Shown here: positions 9,810 to 18,935 of the stretch, one piece after another
Position numbering within the stretch: the first letter of the stretch is position 1
Layout: each line of letters opens with the position of its first letter
Source of the DNA: Cyanobacteria bacterium REEB67
GTDB taxonomy: Bacteria; Cyanobacteriota; Vampirovibrionia; Obscuribacterales; Obscuribacteraceae
Assembly (NCBI GenBank): GCA_018971775.1
Contig: JAGXAB010000019.1
Location: 19,781 to 83,780, forward strand
Direction: 5' to 3'
DNA length: 64,000 bases
Translations under genes and position numbers: made by a program
The notes under the pieces: generated by a model
What the model was told of the DNA's origin: nothing
The model's database searches: none
What the model saw: the letters and a program-made list of their open reading frames with translations, nothing else

Positions 9810-10445
9810 CTATTTACCTAATAACGAGCTTCTTAGGAGTTTGCCTGAAACGTTTGCCGATGAAGAACCGCCGCTGCCGGCGCCACCATAACTGACACCA
9901 CTTGGGCCACCATAACCGCTGCCGTAAGAGGCCGGACCGGCCGATTGCGATACTGTCTGGGGACGACCAATCGGTCTGGCACTGACACCGGTCGAAGATT
10001 TTTGCTGTTGAGCGTATTGATTACCGAGTCCGCCCATCTTAGTGCCGGGCAGAGCCGTGGCCGGGCCCATGCCGCGAGCGGGGATATTACTGCCGCCGAA
10101 ACCGGACTGGGGCAAAGTATTGGGAGCGAGGCGCATCTGACGAGGTCCGTCACCACCAAGCGGAATGCCGCCTTCGGGAATGCGACCATTGTCCGCACCG
10201 GCCGGACCGATCGGTATCTGATAGCCGGGATCTTTAGCGGGAGCGGTGCGATAGTCATGGACGATCGGACCATCGTCGACGATCTGCACTTGCATATTGG
10301 ACTTGTACCAGCCGGTCTGCTGCAGTTGGCCCTTCTTGACGTTGACACTGCCCTGCGCTCTCGCTGCACTGGTAAAGGTGCTGAGACACAGGGCCATAGC
10401 AGCGCTGGCCGCCATCAGAATGCACCTCTTATTTTCGCTTCTCAT
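9810..10445 (-). CDS. Small secreted protein of the VirB6-like operon
   Basis: The protein has 211 residues from ATG 10445, chosen because GAGGAAGAG lies just upstream; an upstream in-frame start at 10490 lacks this. A clear signal peptide ends near AARAQG. The mature part opens with a short conserved-looking segment (VNVKKGQLQQTGWYKSNMQV), continues with Pro/Gly-rich sequence and ends in a Gly/Ser-rich tail. I recognise no domain. It lies between the Gly-rich secreted protein (10517-11434) and the lipoprotein, in the same orientation with short gaps, so co-transcription is likely. Confidence 0.55.
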   Translation of the reverse strand: MRSENKRCILMAASAAMALCLSTFTSAARAQGSVNVKKGQLQQTGWYKSNMQVQIVDDGPIVHDYRTAPAKDPGYQIPIGPAGADNGRIPEGGIPLGGDGPRQMRLAPNTLPQSGFGGSNIPARGMGPATALPGTKMGGLGNQYAQQQKSSTGVSARPIGRPQTVSQSAGPASYGSGYGGPSGVSYGGAGSGGSSSANVSGKLLRSSLLGK

Positions 10446-10516
10446 ATACTCTTCCTCGATTTGTTTGAATTTGCCAAAGCCATTTAGCAATAATTTCGTT
10501 TGGGTTTCAGTCAGTT

Positions 10517-11434
10517 TTAGTGGCTGAAATTGGGCATCATTATAGGCATCGAATACAAAGGTCTCATCATTTGTTGTCCTGCTCTCCGGCCAAATTGCTT
10601 GACCATCCGTCCAGCCTGACTCTGTGATTTCCGACCACCGCTGTTTTGCGATTCGTCATCGGGCAGGGACAGATCCTGGGTTGTGGCTTGATTGATCTGC
10701 ACCGCCTGTGGTGCTTCCGGAGCGGCATCGGCACTGTTTTTGTCGAGGGCAGGCTCTTTGCCCATACGGTTAAGCTGTCTCTGACTGCTGGAAGGACCGC
10801 CACCCCCGCCACCACCACTGCTGGCGGCACCGTCTCCGCTGGCATACATTTCGGCACCTTTGCCTGTTTTAGTACCTTGTTTGAAATAGCCGGGAGCAAA
10901 GTTGCCGTAGCCCTGATGGTTTTCCGGTGGAGGCATACCCATGCCTGGAGCCGAACCACCGCCGCCGCCATAAGAACCACCACCGCCACCGGAAGACCCG
11001 CCTCTGAAACCGCCTCCGGACATCGAAAAGCCGCCACCATTTCTGATGCCGGGCAAATCAAGCGTGTCTGGAATGGGCGGAAAGCCCGCGATCGGAATCG
11101 GTTCGTCACAGACGATAGGCTCGAGCGAAATGTCGCCACCCTTACGCGGGGTTGGCGACCAGCCGGCCGGACCTTGCATCTGCTGGGGGGCAGGATTGAC
11201 TACTTGGTACTGAGGACCACCACCGCCGTGACGCTCTTGTTGAGTGCCGTTGCTATATTGGTTGTCGCCGGGTTGATGGACAAACTTACCCATATTGACG
11301 GGGGGAAGTTGAGCCTGAGCCGGTCCGCACCACAAGGCAGTATTACCAAGAGCCACCCCGAATAGCAGAAGACCTGCTACCGCAGGGGCTCGGAGCAGGT
11401 TGCCAAGACAGGCGGCTAAAGATGCTTGTTTCAC
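10517..11434 (-). CDS. Secreted Gly-rich protein, first gene of the VirB6-like operon
   Basis: The protein has 305 residues starting at ATG 11434. The signal peptide has a hydrophobic core AVAGLLLFGVALGN and a probable cut near PAQAQ. The mature protein has a Pro-rich segment with two cysteines at most, then long Gly/Ser tracts (about residues 135-165 and 205-215), and a basic C-terminus rich in Gln, Arg and Met. No enzymatic motif is visible. It is the promoter-proximal gene of the minus-strand operon. Similar amino-acid bias to its downstream neighbours suggests one extracytoplasmic assembly. Confidence 0.55.
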   Translation of the reverse strand: MKQASLAACLGNLLRAPAVAGLLLFGVALGNTALWCGPAQAQLPPVNMGKFVHQPGDNQYSNGTQQERHGGGGPQYQVVNPAPQQMQGPAGWSPTPRKGGDISLEPIVCDEPIPIAGFPPIPDTLDLPGIRNGGGFSMSGGGFRGGSSGGGGGSYGGGGGSAPGMGMPPPENHQGYGNFAPGYFKQGTKTGKGAEMYASGDGAASSGGGGGGGPSSSQRQLNRMGKEPALDKNSADAAPEAPQAVQINQATTQDLSLPDDESQNSGGRKSQSQAGRMVKQFGRRAGQQMMRPLYSMPIMMPNFSH

Positions 11435-12040
11435 ACTTTATCCCTCCACGGGACAAACTACTGGTGCTTATTTCATGCCCTTAATTACTAGTAAAAATGC
11501 GTACTAAATCAAAGAAAACGGGCTTGACAACTATATATTACGAGAATTTCGCGCCTTCTGCCTCCTCTATATCTGGAGCGAAACCTCCCAACCGGCGAGC
11601 GAGGTGACTAATTTTTAATGCTTTTCGCAGCCCTTGTCAACAGTTATCTGCTGCCACACACCTAAATATGTAAGCTAGACAACATTTTCCCCAATTTTGG
11701 GCGCAAAGTTTTTATTTGCATACCGGGAAATTCCCACTTGCGCAAACAAAAGGGACCCTTAGACTGAGATTTCACTTATCTGGATGGGCCAGGTCGGGAT
11801 CGACCCGTTGCCAGGGGCAAGTCGATTTTTGACAATTTCGGCTCTCCAGCCCGCTGGTGATTTTGCCTGGCCTGATTAATGGGTATTACCATTTTTAAGA
11901 GCGCTCGATCCGCGGGGATCGGCATTAATACGAGCGGCTGATAAGAATGGATTGTTCCGGCTTAAATGGTCCAGGCCTTTTTCAGACGGCTCAACGGTTA
12001 AAATCAAATTTGCGTTCTATTATTAAGCAGGATTATCGGT
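11435..12040. other. Divergent intergenic region between the two secretion-like gene blocks
   Basis: About 600 bp with no convincing ORF, AT-rich compared with its flanks. It must hold promoters for both the minus-strand operon and the plus-strand TPR genes. A good minus-strand promoter is seen at 11612-11640. On the plus strand TTGACA occurs at 11524 and 11829 without a convincing -10 at normal spacing. Short inverted repeats occur, for example CGATCC/GGATCG near 11908-11922. Confidence 0.5.
11612..11640 (-). promoter_or_regulatory. Candidate sigma-70-type promoter of the VirB6-like operon
   Basis: On the minus strand a perfect TTGACA (11640-11635) is followed after 17 bp by TAAAAA (11617-11612), four of six matches to TATAAT. 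The leader to ATG 11434 would be about 170 nt. Confidence 0.35.
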
Positions 12041-13963
12041 TTGAAATCAGCCTCCGCACTGTCAGATAACAAACGAGTCGAGCAGCCAACTAAGGCCGGA
12101 CTGCGTCCGGTCGGCAAGGCCACACTCTCCCTGATGGCCCTCACCATTAGCTTCGCGGCTGCGGCGACGGCGGCACAAGCAGTGGCAAAACGTTCGGCGC
12201 ACCATGGCGGCGGCGGTGGCATCTATCTGAATACGCCCAATCCGACCAATCCCCTAGAACACAACAACCGAGGCGTCGAGCTCGGCTCGCGCGGCCTCTG
12301 GCCCCAGGCCCTGCAAGAAGGGCAGATGGCCCTCGACGGCGACCCTTTCAACGAAACTTTCCAGCGCAACCTCTCCAGCGCTCACCTGCGCTATGGAGAC
12401 ATCCTCGCCAATTCAAAAAAATATGCCGAAGCGGTCAAACAATACCGCGAAGCGCTCTTTGTCGATCCGGCCAACGTGCCGGCCGAGGCCAATCTCAGTA
12501 CATGCCTCTCGCATCTCTCGGGCAAAGATCCGCGCGATTTGAGCTATAGACTGAGCCTTGCTTCCGGGGCCGAAGCGCACGGCGAATATAAGATTGCCGT
12601 CGTCGAATACCGCGTCTGCAGCCATATACAGGACTCCGGTATCAACAATTACAAACTGGGCCGCAGCCTATTGCATGCCAATAAAACGGTGGAAGGTTAC
12701 GACGCTCTGCGCACAGCTCTGCGCAAAGACTGGCCCAAAGACGATCAAGATGCCCTCGTCGAATGTCACCTCCTGCTCGGCGACACCCTGCTCAACTTCG
12801 CTTACAAGGCCAAACAACAAAATCGCATGCCGGACTATGTCAAACGTCTGAACAATGCCATGGTCGAATACCGCCGGGCCGTCACGATCAACCCTTCAAA
12901 TATGGCGGCCGTGCACGGTCTGACCGAAGCCACCCGCGAAGCGGTGGCCATCCAGCCGAGTTTTGGCAATCTGCTCGCGCTCGGCAGCGCTTACCTTTTG
13001 CAATCCGACTTCGACCATGCCAAGGTCTATTTTGAAAAAGCCTGGCGCGCCAATCCGACCAGCCCCGAACTGGCCAAGGCGAGGCTGGCTTTCCACCGCG
13101 CCGTCGTTGAAACTCCGGCTGGCATTGTCGCGCCGATGCGTATCGCCGAATCGGTGCAAAAGGTGGAAGACTTAGTCAAGGCCAATCCCAACGATCCTGA
13201 CCTGCTCTATATCATCGGCCGTGGCCGAGCCCGGATCGGGGATACTGCCGGTGCCGTCGACGCCTTACAGAGATCGCTCAAGGCCAGACCCTTCGATCCG
13301 ATTACTACGCGCGCTCTGCAACAGATTCAAGGTGGAGGCGAGATCGCCCCCGGTATAGCCGGCGCTCCCGGAACTGCCGCCACAGCCGGTGCTCCGGGCT
13401 CATCTGCAACCAGCGGTGGAGCGGTGGTTGGCAGCAATCCAGCAGCAGCCGGAACAGCCCCCGGTGCAACAAGTTCTCCCGGTGCCGCCGCCGGTGGTGC
13501 ACCAGCTGCGCCAGTCAATACGGCTGCCTATACTAAAATCGGCTCGCTCACCAGTGGCGGGCAGCTCGATCAGGCTGCCACAGCCGCCGACGAGATCTTG
13601 AACAAGACTCCCGCCGATGGTCAGGCCTGGTATCTAAAGGGTCTGGTCATGGAGAAAAAAGGCGACCTCGACGAAGCGGCCGTCTGCTTCCGTCAGGCCT
13701 CCGGTTTGAAGGTGAAGGAAGCGGAAGACGCTCTCAATCGCATCAACAATTTGCGCACCAAGCCCCTGATCGATCAGGCCACGAATCTGGAAATCAAAGG
13801 AGATTTGCCCGGCGCCATTGAAATCATGAAAGAAGCCGGCTTGATGTCACCGCGCGATAGCGCCCTGCACCGCAAACTGGCCGATATGTTGAAAAAATCC
13901 GGCGACACGGCCGGTGCCGAAAGGGAGAATAAAAAGGCGGATGATGCGGCGAAAGGCAAATAA
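12041..13963 (+). CDS. Secreted TPR protein
   Basis: The protein has 640 residues from TTG 12041, with AGGA about nine bases upstream. A basic N-terminus and an Ala-rich hydrophobic stretch (about residues 25-45) form a signal peptide or anchor. Helical repeats of the TPR type follow: NNRGVELGSRGLWPQALQEG, then YAEAVKQYREALFVDPANV, and others up to about residue 430. A Gly/Ala/Pro-rich linker (about 430-490) leads to a second TPR block (DGQAWYLKGLVMEKKGDLDE). TPR units mediate protein-protein contacts, so an adaptor or assembly role is inferred. It is the first gene of the plus-strand block divergent from the VirB6-like operon, and its end overlaps the next TPR gene. Confidence 0.75.
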   Translation: MKSASALSDNKRVEQPTKAGLRPVGKATLSLMALTISFAAAATAAQAVAKRSAHHGGGGGIYLNTPNPTNPLEHNNRGVELGSRGLWPQALQEGQMALDGDPFNETFQRNLSSAHLRYGDILANSKKYAEAVKQYREALFVDPANVPAEANLSTCLSHLSGKDPRDLSYRLSLASGAEAHGEYKIAVVEYRVCSHIQDSGINNYKLGRSLLHANKTVEGYDALRTALRKDWPKDDQDALVECHLLLGDTLLNFAYKAKQQNRMPDYVKRLNNAMVEYRRAVTINPSNMAAVHGLTEATREAVAIQPSFGNLLALGSAYLLQSDFDHAKVYFEKAWRANPTSPELAKARLAFHRAVVETPAGIVAPMRIAESVQKVEDLVKANPNDPDLLYIIGRGRARIGDTAGAVDALQRSLKARPFDPITTRALQQIQGGGEIAPGIAGAPGTAATAGAPGSSATSGGAVVGSNPAAAGTAPGATSSPGAAAGGAPAAPVNTAAYTKIGSLTSGGQLDQAATAADEILNKTPADGQAWYLKGLVMEKKGDLDEAAVCFRQASGLKVKEAEDALNRINNLRTKPLIDQATNLEIKGDLPGAIEIMKEAGLMSPRDSALHRKLADMLKKSGDTAGAERENKKADDAAKGK

Positions 13964-15686
13964 CTATTTCGTAGCTATCGCCATAGCCACTCTCCTGACA
14001 GCGGGAGTGGCCGGCAGCATGCCGTCTCTGGCCGCGACTCTGGCCGGAGCCGACGAACTCTTGCTGCAGGGCAAATACAAAGAAGCGGAAGAAAATTATC
14101 GTGAGCTGGTTGGCGAAGATGCCACCGGCGACGCCTATGCCGGGCTTGTAGTCTCGCTCGCCAAACAGAGTTGGCCGGCAAAAATTCTACAAGCCGAAAA
14201 GCTGCTCAAAGAAGCGAAGGGCAAATTTTCGGATAATCCAAATCTAATCGCCGCCGGTGGTTATGTCTCTTTCGTCCACTCAAAAAGCGTCGCCTCACCG
14301 GCTAAACGTGACCTCTACCTCGATGCCTCCGCCACCCTCTGCCAGCGCGCCATCGATAAGAATATCAATCTGGTGCTCGCCTATCAGACCCTTGGTCTGG
14401 TGCGCATGGCCCAGGACGACTTCGAAGCAGCCGTCCCGCCCCTGCGCAAAGCCGCCGATCTGGCCGAAAACTGCGTCAATCTGACCATGCTTGCCCAGGC
14501 ACTCTTGAAACTCGATCCCAAGGACAAAACAGCCGAAGAGTTGATCGAAAAAGCGCTCAAGCTAAAAGCCGACTACGGCCCGGCCCATTTGCAAAAAGCG
14601 GTGATTCTGACCAGTAACGGTAAAAACGAAGAAGCCTTTATGGAACTACACAACATCCCTGATTCGCAGCGCAATTCGGAATGGCACACGGTCGAAGGCA
14701 ATGTCCTGCGCCATCAGGGCGACGGACCATCGGCCCTGCAAAGCTGGAACAAGGCCAACATGGAAGACCCGCGCAATCCCGAGCCCTATCGTCAAAAGGC
14801 CGACTATTACGCCATCCGCGGCGACGGGCAATTAGCGATTGCCGAATATCACAATGCCCTGGAAATTTTGCCCAATGACTTTTCGCTGCGCGACGCTCTC
14901 GCCGATCTCGCCCTGCGCGAGGACAAAGTCGACGTCGCCGAAGCCGAATACAAGACTATATTAGAAGCCAAGCCGGATGACCCGAAAGCCTTACTGGGAC
15001 TGGCCAGAGTCGGCTTCCGCAAATATCGCAAAGAAGGCGCTTATCCGCCTGATTTTTCGCAGTTGATGGATAAATTGACAGCGGTGATCACCGAACAATC
15101 GGTGACAAAATCGATCAGCGGCCAGGTGGTCGAAAACGGCGCCCGAAACCTGCAGGAGCGCATTGAGAGCTCGGAGGCGGAAAAGGCAATCGCTCAAAAC
15201 CGCTTCCGCGACGCCGACAAAATATTTTATGGTCAGATCGAAAAACATCGCGATGATCCTTATGCCCTGATCAATATCGGCGATTCGGCGTATATGGAAG
15301 GCGCCTACAAAGCTGCCGACAAGGCCTATGCTGCCGCCAAGGAAATGTCCGAAGTCTCGACCAGAGCCGAACAGGGGATGAGCAAAATCGTCAACCAGCG
15401 CAACGAAGCGGCGAGGCACGTCAAGCTCGGCGACGCCATGTTGAAGATTCCCGAGGCGGCTATCGATCACTACAAGCAGGCGCTCAACGCCGATCCACAG
15501 AGCGCTGCCGCCTATTACGGCCTTTTTGACGTCTACGCCAAGACCGACAAACAAGACCCGACCCAGGCCATAGATTATGCCAATCGATTTCTGGAATCTT
15601 CCGAGGACAATAACCCCCTGCGCAAGGAAGTGGAAGGTACGCTTGCAAAACTGAAAAAACGTGAGAATACCGGCAAAGGGAAGTAA
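13941..15686 (+). CDS. Secreted TPR protein overlapping the preceding TPR gene
   Basis: About 581 residues from ATG 13941; ATG 13944 is equally possible, and a GTG at 13914 would add nine residues. The start lies inside the 3' end of the upstream gene, a 23-base overlap that suggests coupled translation. The signal peptide has core YFVAIAIATLLTAGVAGS. The mature protein is built of TPR-like helical pairs throughout (for example LLLQGKYKEAEENYRELVGE and ADRAYAAAKEMS-type units near the end), interrupted by a charged segment around residues 380-420. No catalytic motif is seen. It probably works with the preceding protein as an extracytoplasmic scaffold; partners are unknown. Confidence 0.75.
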   Translation: MMRRKANNYFVAIAIATLLTAGVAGSMPSLAATLAGADELLLQGKYKEAEENYRELVGEDATGDAYAGLVVSLAKQSWPAKILQAEKLLKEAKGKFSDNPNLIAAGGYVSFVHSKSVASPAKRDLYLDASATLCQRAIDKNINLVLAYQTLGLVRMAQDDFEAAVPPLRKAADLAENCVNLTMLAQALLKLDPKDKTAEELIEKALKLKADYGPAHLQKAVILTSNGKNEEAFMELHNIPDSQRNSEWHTVEGNVLRHQGDGPSALQSWNKANMEDPRNPEPYRQKADYYAIRGDGQLAIAEYHNALEILPNDFSLRDALADLALREDKVDVAEAEYKTILEAKPDDPKALLGLARVGFRKYRKEGAYPPDFSQLMDKLTAVITEQSVTKSISGQVVENGARNLQERIESSEAEKAIAQNRFRDADKIFYGQIEKHRDDPYALINIGDSAYMEGAYKAADKAYAAAKEMSEVSTRAEQGMSKIVNQRNEAARHVKLGDAMLKIPEAAIDHYKQALNADPQSAAAYYGLFDVYAKTDKQDPTQAIDYANRFLESSEDNNPLRKEVEGTLAKLKKRENTGKGK

Positions 15687-15712
15687 GATAGAAATGAAGT
15701 TGGAGGTTTGAG

Positions 15713-16153
15713 ATGGCCGTCAAAAAATCAAAGCGTGGAGGAAAGCTCGGCAGCAGCGTCGACGACGGATTTGGCAGCAAATTCGACGCCACCCCACCCG
15801 GCGATGGTGACATGGATGCGAGCACTCTGAACGGCAAAAAGCGCCAGATGCCCCAGCCGATTCAAGACGGGCAGAAGGGACTGAAAAAACTTACCGCCGC
15901 CTATTTTAATTTTCTGCGGACTTCCTTCCGCAATACTCCTCGTTACCAGCAAGAGTCTTACATCAACCGCTTTGCCCAGATCGTCTGCATCGGCATTTCG
16001 GCGGTGATTTTGAATTCATTTTATTCGGTACTGCTGCCGCAAATACGCATCATCTCCTTGCCGATCATTGTCGGCCTGGCCTGGTACGTGGCAAATAAAG
16101 TAGTGGCACCCTTACTGATAAAACGTATGGGCTCTTATATGAACGACGATTAA
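15713..16153 (+). CDS. Small two-helix membrane protein of the TPR/VirB10-like block
   Basis: The protein has 146 residues from ATG 15713, with GGAGG eight bases upstream. The first ~70 residues are basic, Gly/Asp-rich and probably disordered. Two adjacent hydrophobic segments follow (FAQIVCIGISAVILNSFY and IISLPIIVGLAWYVANKVV), then a short cytoplasmic end. No family was recognised. Size and topology would fit a VirB3-like subunit in a secretion locus, but sequence evidence for this is lacking. Confidence 0.6.
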   Translation: MAVKKSKRGGKLGSSVDDGFGSKFDATPPGDGDMDASTLNGKKRQMPQPIQDGQKGLKKLTAAYFNFLRTSFRNTPRYQQESYINRFAQIVCIGISAVILNSFYSVLLPQIRIISLPIIVGLAWYVANKVVAPLLIKRMGSYMNDD

Positions 16154-16173
16154 AACTCGAGTAAACGATTATC

Positions 16174-16443
16174 ATGAACATCGGCAAAGACAAATTTAAA
16201 CTGATCGCAGGCGGCCTGATCGTGCTGGCTGCGGCCTCACTGATGATGCAGCCCCTGCTCAGCTATCTTGCCGGCTTGAGTCGATTGATTACTTTCATCG
16301 TCACCATTCTGTTAATGGCATACCTATTTACTTTTTTCGTTACCAAAATGAGAGGCTCGAAGCGCAGCACCAGCAGCGGTACCACTTCCAACGGCGGTCC
16401 GCCACCAGTAGAAGAGCCTATCGACGTCGATATAGACGCCTGA
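16174..16443 (+). CDS. Small two-helix membrane protein
   Basis: The protein has 89 residues from ATG 16174, twenty bases after the previous gene. There are two hydrophobic segments, FKLIAGGLIVLAAASLMM and LITFIVTILLMAYLFTFFV, and then a short polar tail ending in acidic residues (PIDVDIDA). It is VirB2/pilin-like in size only; no signature supports that. It belongs by spacing to the same transcription unit as the TPR genes and the VirB10-like gene. Confidence 0.55.
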   Translation: MNIGKDKFKLIAGGLIVLAAASLMMQPLLSYLAGLSRLITFIVTILLMAYLFTFFVTKMRGSKRSTSSGTTSNGGPPPVEEPIDVDIDA

Positions 16444-16528
16444 AGCCGTACAAGAAGCGGGGTGCGAGATCGTCAATGACGCAAAACATCAAATTACAAG
16501 ACCATAAAATTACGGGATCAGGAAGTCA

Positions 16529-17497
16529 ATGAAGCACCTTTCTATATTGTTGTTCGCCTCACTTTTGCTACCACAGGCGGCGCTTGCCGATCAGCCGGCC
16601 CAGAATCTTTACCGCGCTCCGACCAGCTTCGCCGGCAAAACAGTCGTTTTACCGATTGGTACCGCCTTCGAAGGACGCATCCAGAGCACGATCGGCTCCA
16701 GGGTTTCGCATGCCGGTCAGGCATTTACAATAGAAATTAGTGCACCGGTGATGGCCAACGGTACAGAAGTTTTGATTCCCTCCGGTTCGGAGGTAGTAGG
16801 CGAAGTAGCCGAAGCAATCTCATCATCGGAACAGCCCCACGACAAAAATGCGGTAAAACCGCTCGGCATTTTGCGCATTCAGCTCTCATCGATAAAAATG
16901 CCGGATGGCCGTTCCTACCCACTCGTCGCGTCCTTTGCCACCGATGCGGCCCGCAGTCACAGCAAAGGCGGCATAGCCAACATGGCTCCCCGCAAGAGTT
17001 CGGTTGCTTACGTAGGTACCCAGGCCGGCTTCGACTCGGTAAACCCGGCCAACCGCAGCGCCAATCGGCGGACACGAAACGGTGTGATGAGCAAATCGGA
17101 TATCCTGCGCGATCCGATCCTTGGAGACAGTGACTCGGGAGGCGGCGGCAATAATGGTGTCGTGCGCTCATTGATCCGCAAAGGCCGAGAGCTCTATATC
17201 ATGAGCGGATCTTCAATTACGATCAAACTGGACGCTCCCCTAAAAATCGCCCTCGGCGCGTCCAGCGCACAGACATCACTGGACGCAACCACTCCTGACG
17301 AACCGGTCAAAGGCGGACGCGGCAAACACTTTTCTAAAACACGCCAGGCCCAGAGCAGCGCCGAAAGCAAAGAAGACAGTTCACAATCTGCACCCGCAAG
17401 CCGTGCTAATGTCGGCAACGGTCCCTCTAGCACCGGTGGCGGCGTCACGCAAGGTGCTCAGACTGCTCCAACGGAACAACCCGGAAGCTCTTTTTAA
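16529..17497 (+). CDS. Secreted VirB10/TrbI-like protein
   Basis: The protein has 322 residues from ATG 16529. A signal peptide ends near AALADQ. Residues about 30-150 read LPIGTAFEGRIQSTIGS, then GTEVLIPSGSEVVGEV, then RIQLSSIKMPDGRSYPL. This order resembles the beta-barrel domain of VirB10/TrbI proteins (a G-T start, a 'LIPxGS' strand, then a 'DG' hairpin). A later SSITIKLDAPLKI strand fits the domain end. The C-terminal ~70 residues are Ser/Gly/Gln-rich. VirB10 normally has an N-terminal transmembrane anchor; here a cleavable signal is likelier. The assignment is by pattern only, but the neighbouring VirB6-like genes support it. The stop is directly followed by the ubiX start. Confidence 0.5.
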   Translation: MKHLSILLFASLLLPQAALADQPAQNLYRAPTSFAGKTVVLPIGTAFEGRIQSTIGSRVSHAGQAFTIEISAPVMANGTEVLIPSGSEVVGEVAEAISSSEQPHDKNAVKPLGILRIQLSSIKMPDGRSYPLVASFATDAARSHSKGGIANMAPRKSSVAYVGTQAGFDSVNPANRSANRRTRNGVMSKSDILRDPILGDSDSGGGGNNGVVRSLIRKGRELYIMSGSSITIKLDAPLKIALGASSAQTSLDATTPDEPVKGGRGKHFSKTRQAQSSAESKEDSSQSAPASRANVGNGPSSTGGGVTQGAQTAPTEQPGSSF

Positions 17498-18178
17498 ATG
17501 CCTCAACCGAAAAAGAATAGTAATGACTCGACGTCTTCCCCAGCTGCAAACGCACTGCCCTTTGTCCTGGCCATCACCGGTGCCTCCGGCGCAATCTATG
17601 GTCTGCGCATTTTGCAATATCTGATGGAAGTCGGCCAGCCGGTCGATCTGCTTGTCTCGAAAGCGGCTCTGAGAGTGATGCTAGAAGAACACGATCTTAC
17701 CTTTGGCGACGACCTCAAAGGCGGTCTGCTCGACTATCTCAAGCTACCAGATACGGTGCCTTTAAAAGTTCATAGCCTCACCGATTATGGTGCCTCGGTA
17801 GCCAGCGGCAGCTACCGTACACGCGGTATGGCAGTAGTGCCATGCAGCCTTGGTACGCTCGGTGCTCTGGCCTCCGGTCTCACCGAAAATCTGATTCACC
17901 GCGCCGCCGCCGTCACACTAAAAGAGCGCCGCAATTTGCTTATACTTGTGCGCGAAATGCCCTTTGGCCACATACAACTCAAAAATATGCTCGCCCTCTC
18001 CGAAGCGGGCGCAACTGTTGCCTGTGCGTCACCAGGCTATTACCATCGACCGCAAAGCGTCGCCGATCAAGTAGACTTTGTTGTCGGCCGCGTCCTCGAT
18101 CAATTTGACTTCGATAATAGTTTGTTCAAACGTTGGAAAGAGGACAGTCGTCCGCTCAGTCAGGAGCCAAAGAAATAG
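17498..18178 (+). CDS. ubiX: Flavin prenyltransferase UbiX
   Basis: The protein has 226 residues and its ATG directly follows the upstream stop. UbiX transfers a dimethylallyl group to FMN to make prenyl-FMN, the cofactor of UbiD-type decarboxylases. The sequence shows the flavoprotein opening LAITGASGAIYGLRIL, then VVPCSLGTLGALASGL, RAAAVTLKERRNLLILVRE and PGYYHRPQ, all typical of the family. Length is slightly above the usual ~190-210 because of a polar N-terminal extension. No ubiD is seen in this window. It is followed with zero spacing by rimM, so the two are probably co-transcribed. Confidence 0.92.
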   Translation: MPQPKKNSNDSTSSPAANALPFVLAITGASGAIYGLRILQYLMEVGQPVDLLVSKAALRVMLEEHDLTFGDDLKGGLLDYLKLPDTVPLKVHSLTDYGASVASGSYRTRGMAVVPCSLGTLGALASGLTENLIHRAAAVTLKERRNLLILVREMPFGHIQLKNMLALSEAGATVACASPGYYHRPQSVADQVDFVVGRVLDQFDFDNSLFKRWKEDSRPLSQEPKK

Positions 18179-18700
18179 ATGACAACGGTATCTTCAGAAC
18201 CCTACTCCTTCAAAGTGGGCACCATTGTCGGTATCAAGGGTCTGAACGGCGAAGTCAAACTGCGATTGGACAGTGATTTCGATTTGATCGAAAACATCCA
18301 ATCGGTAAAATTAGCATTGATCAAATCCCCTGCCGTCGACGCCGAGGTCGACTCGATAAAAATGCAAGGAAAATCAGTCCTGCTGCGGTTAAAGGGCTTC
18401 ACTACACGTGACGATATCGAGACACTGATCGGTGCCGACATCTTCACTCAAAAAGGTCAGCTGCGCGAACTCGATGAAGATGAATGGTGGTTTGGCGATC
18501 TTGTCGGACTGACGGCATACACCACTGGCGGTGCGCGCGTTGGCGTCGTCAGCGCCGTCGTCGAAAGTGGCAATTATCTGCTCGAGATCCAAGCAGGGGA
18601 CAAAACCTTTTTAGTCCCCTTCGTCAAAGCACTAGTACCGGTCGTCGACATCCCCGGTAAAAGACTGGAAATCGAGCCCCTGCCTGGACTTTTAGAATAG
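18179..18700 (+). CDS. rimM: Ribosome maturation factor RimM
   Basis: The protein has 173 residues and its ATG immediately follows the ubiX stop. RimM binds the 30S head and helps 16S rRNA and S19 mature. The N-terminal beta-barrel begins KVGTIVGIKGLNGEVKLRL, the family's G-x-x-G-E motif. The C-terminal PRC-barrel half includes EWWFGDLVGLTAY and FLVPFVKALVPVVDI, both characteristic. Length matches the family. It is not beside rpsP or trmD, its usual partners, which is a less common arrangement. Confidence 0.92.
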   Translation: MTTVSSEPYSFKVGTIVGIKGLNGEVKLRLDSDFDLIENIQSVKLALIKSPAVDAEVDSIKMQGKSVLLRLKGFTTRDDIETLIGADIFTQKGQLRELDEDEWWFGDLVGLTAYTTGGARVGVVSAVVESGNYLLEIQAGDKTFLVPFVKALVPVVDIPGKRLEIEPLPGLLE

Positions 18701-18935
18701 CCCAGGCTTGCCACGAAGATTAACAAGAACTCCCATTAATTCGCCGGCTTACAACTTGATATCCGACCGGCGATCCTCTACCTTTGTAAGCAACAATAAA
18801 ATTGAACAGGCATCTTGGCCCTCTCGGCATCTTCGCGCTTCGGGACGGCCGGTTTCTCAGGCTCAACTTTACGATCAGATTGGCTCTGGTCCTGGTTTCG
18901 AGCCGCAAGCTTTCCCCACCAGTGAAGACACCGCC

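Noticed and set aside
18708..18935. N-terminal extension of the GT20 synthase from TTG
   Set aside because: No protein-like pattern, exceeds the family length, and a good ATG exists at 18936.
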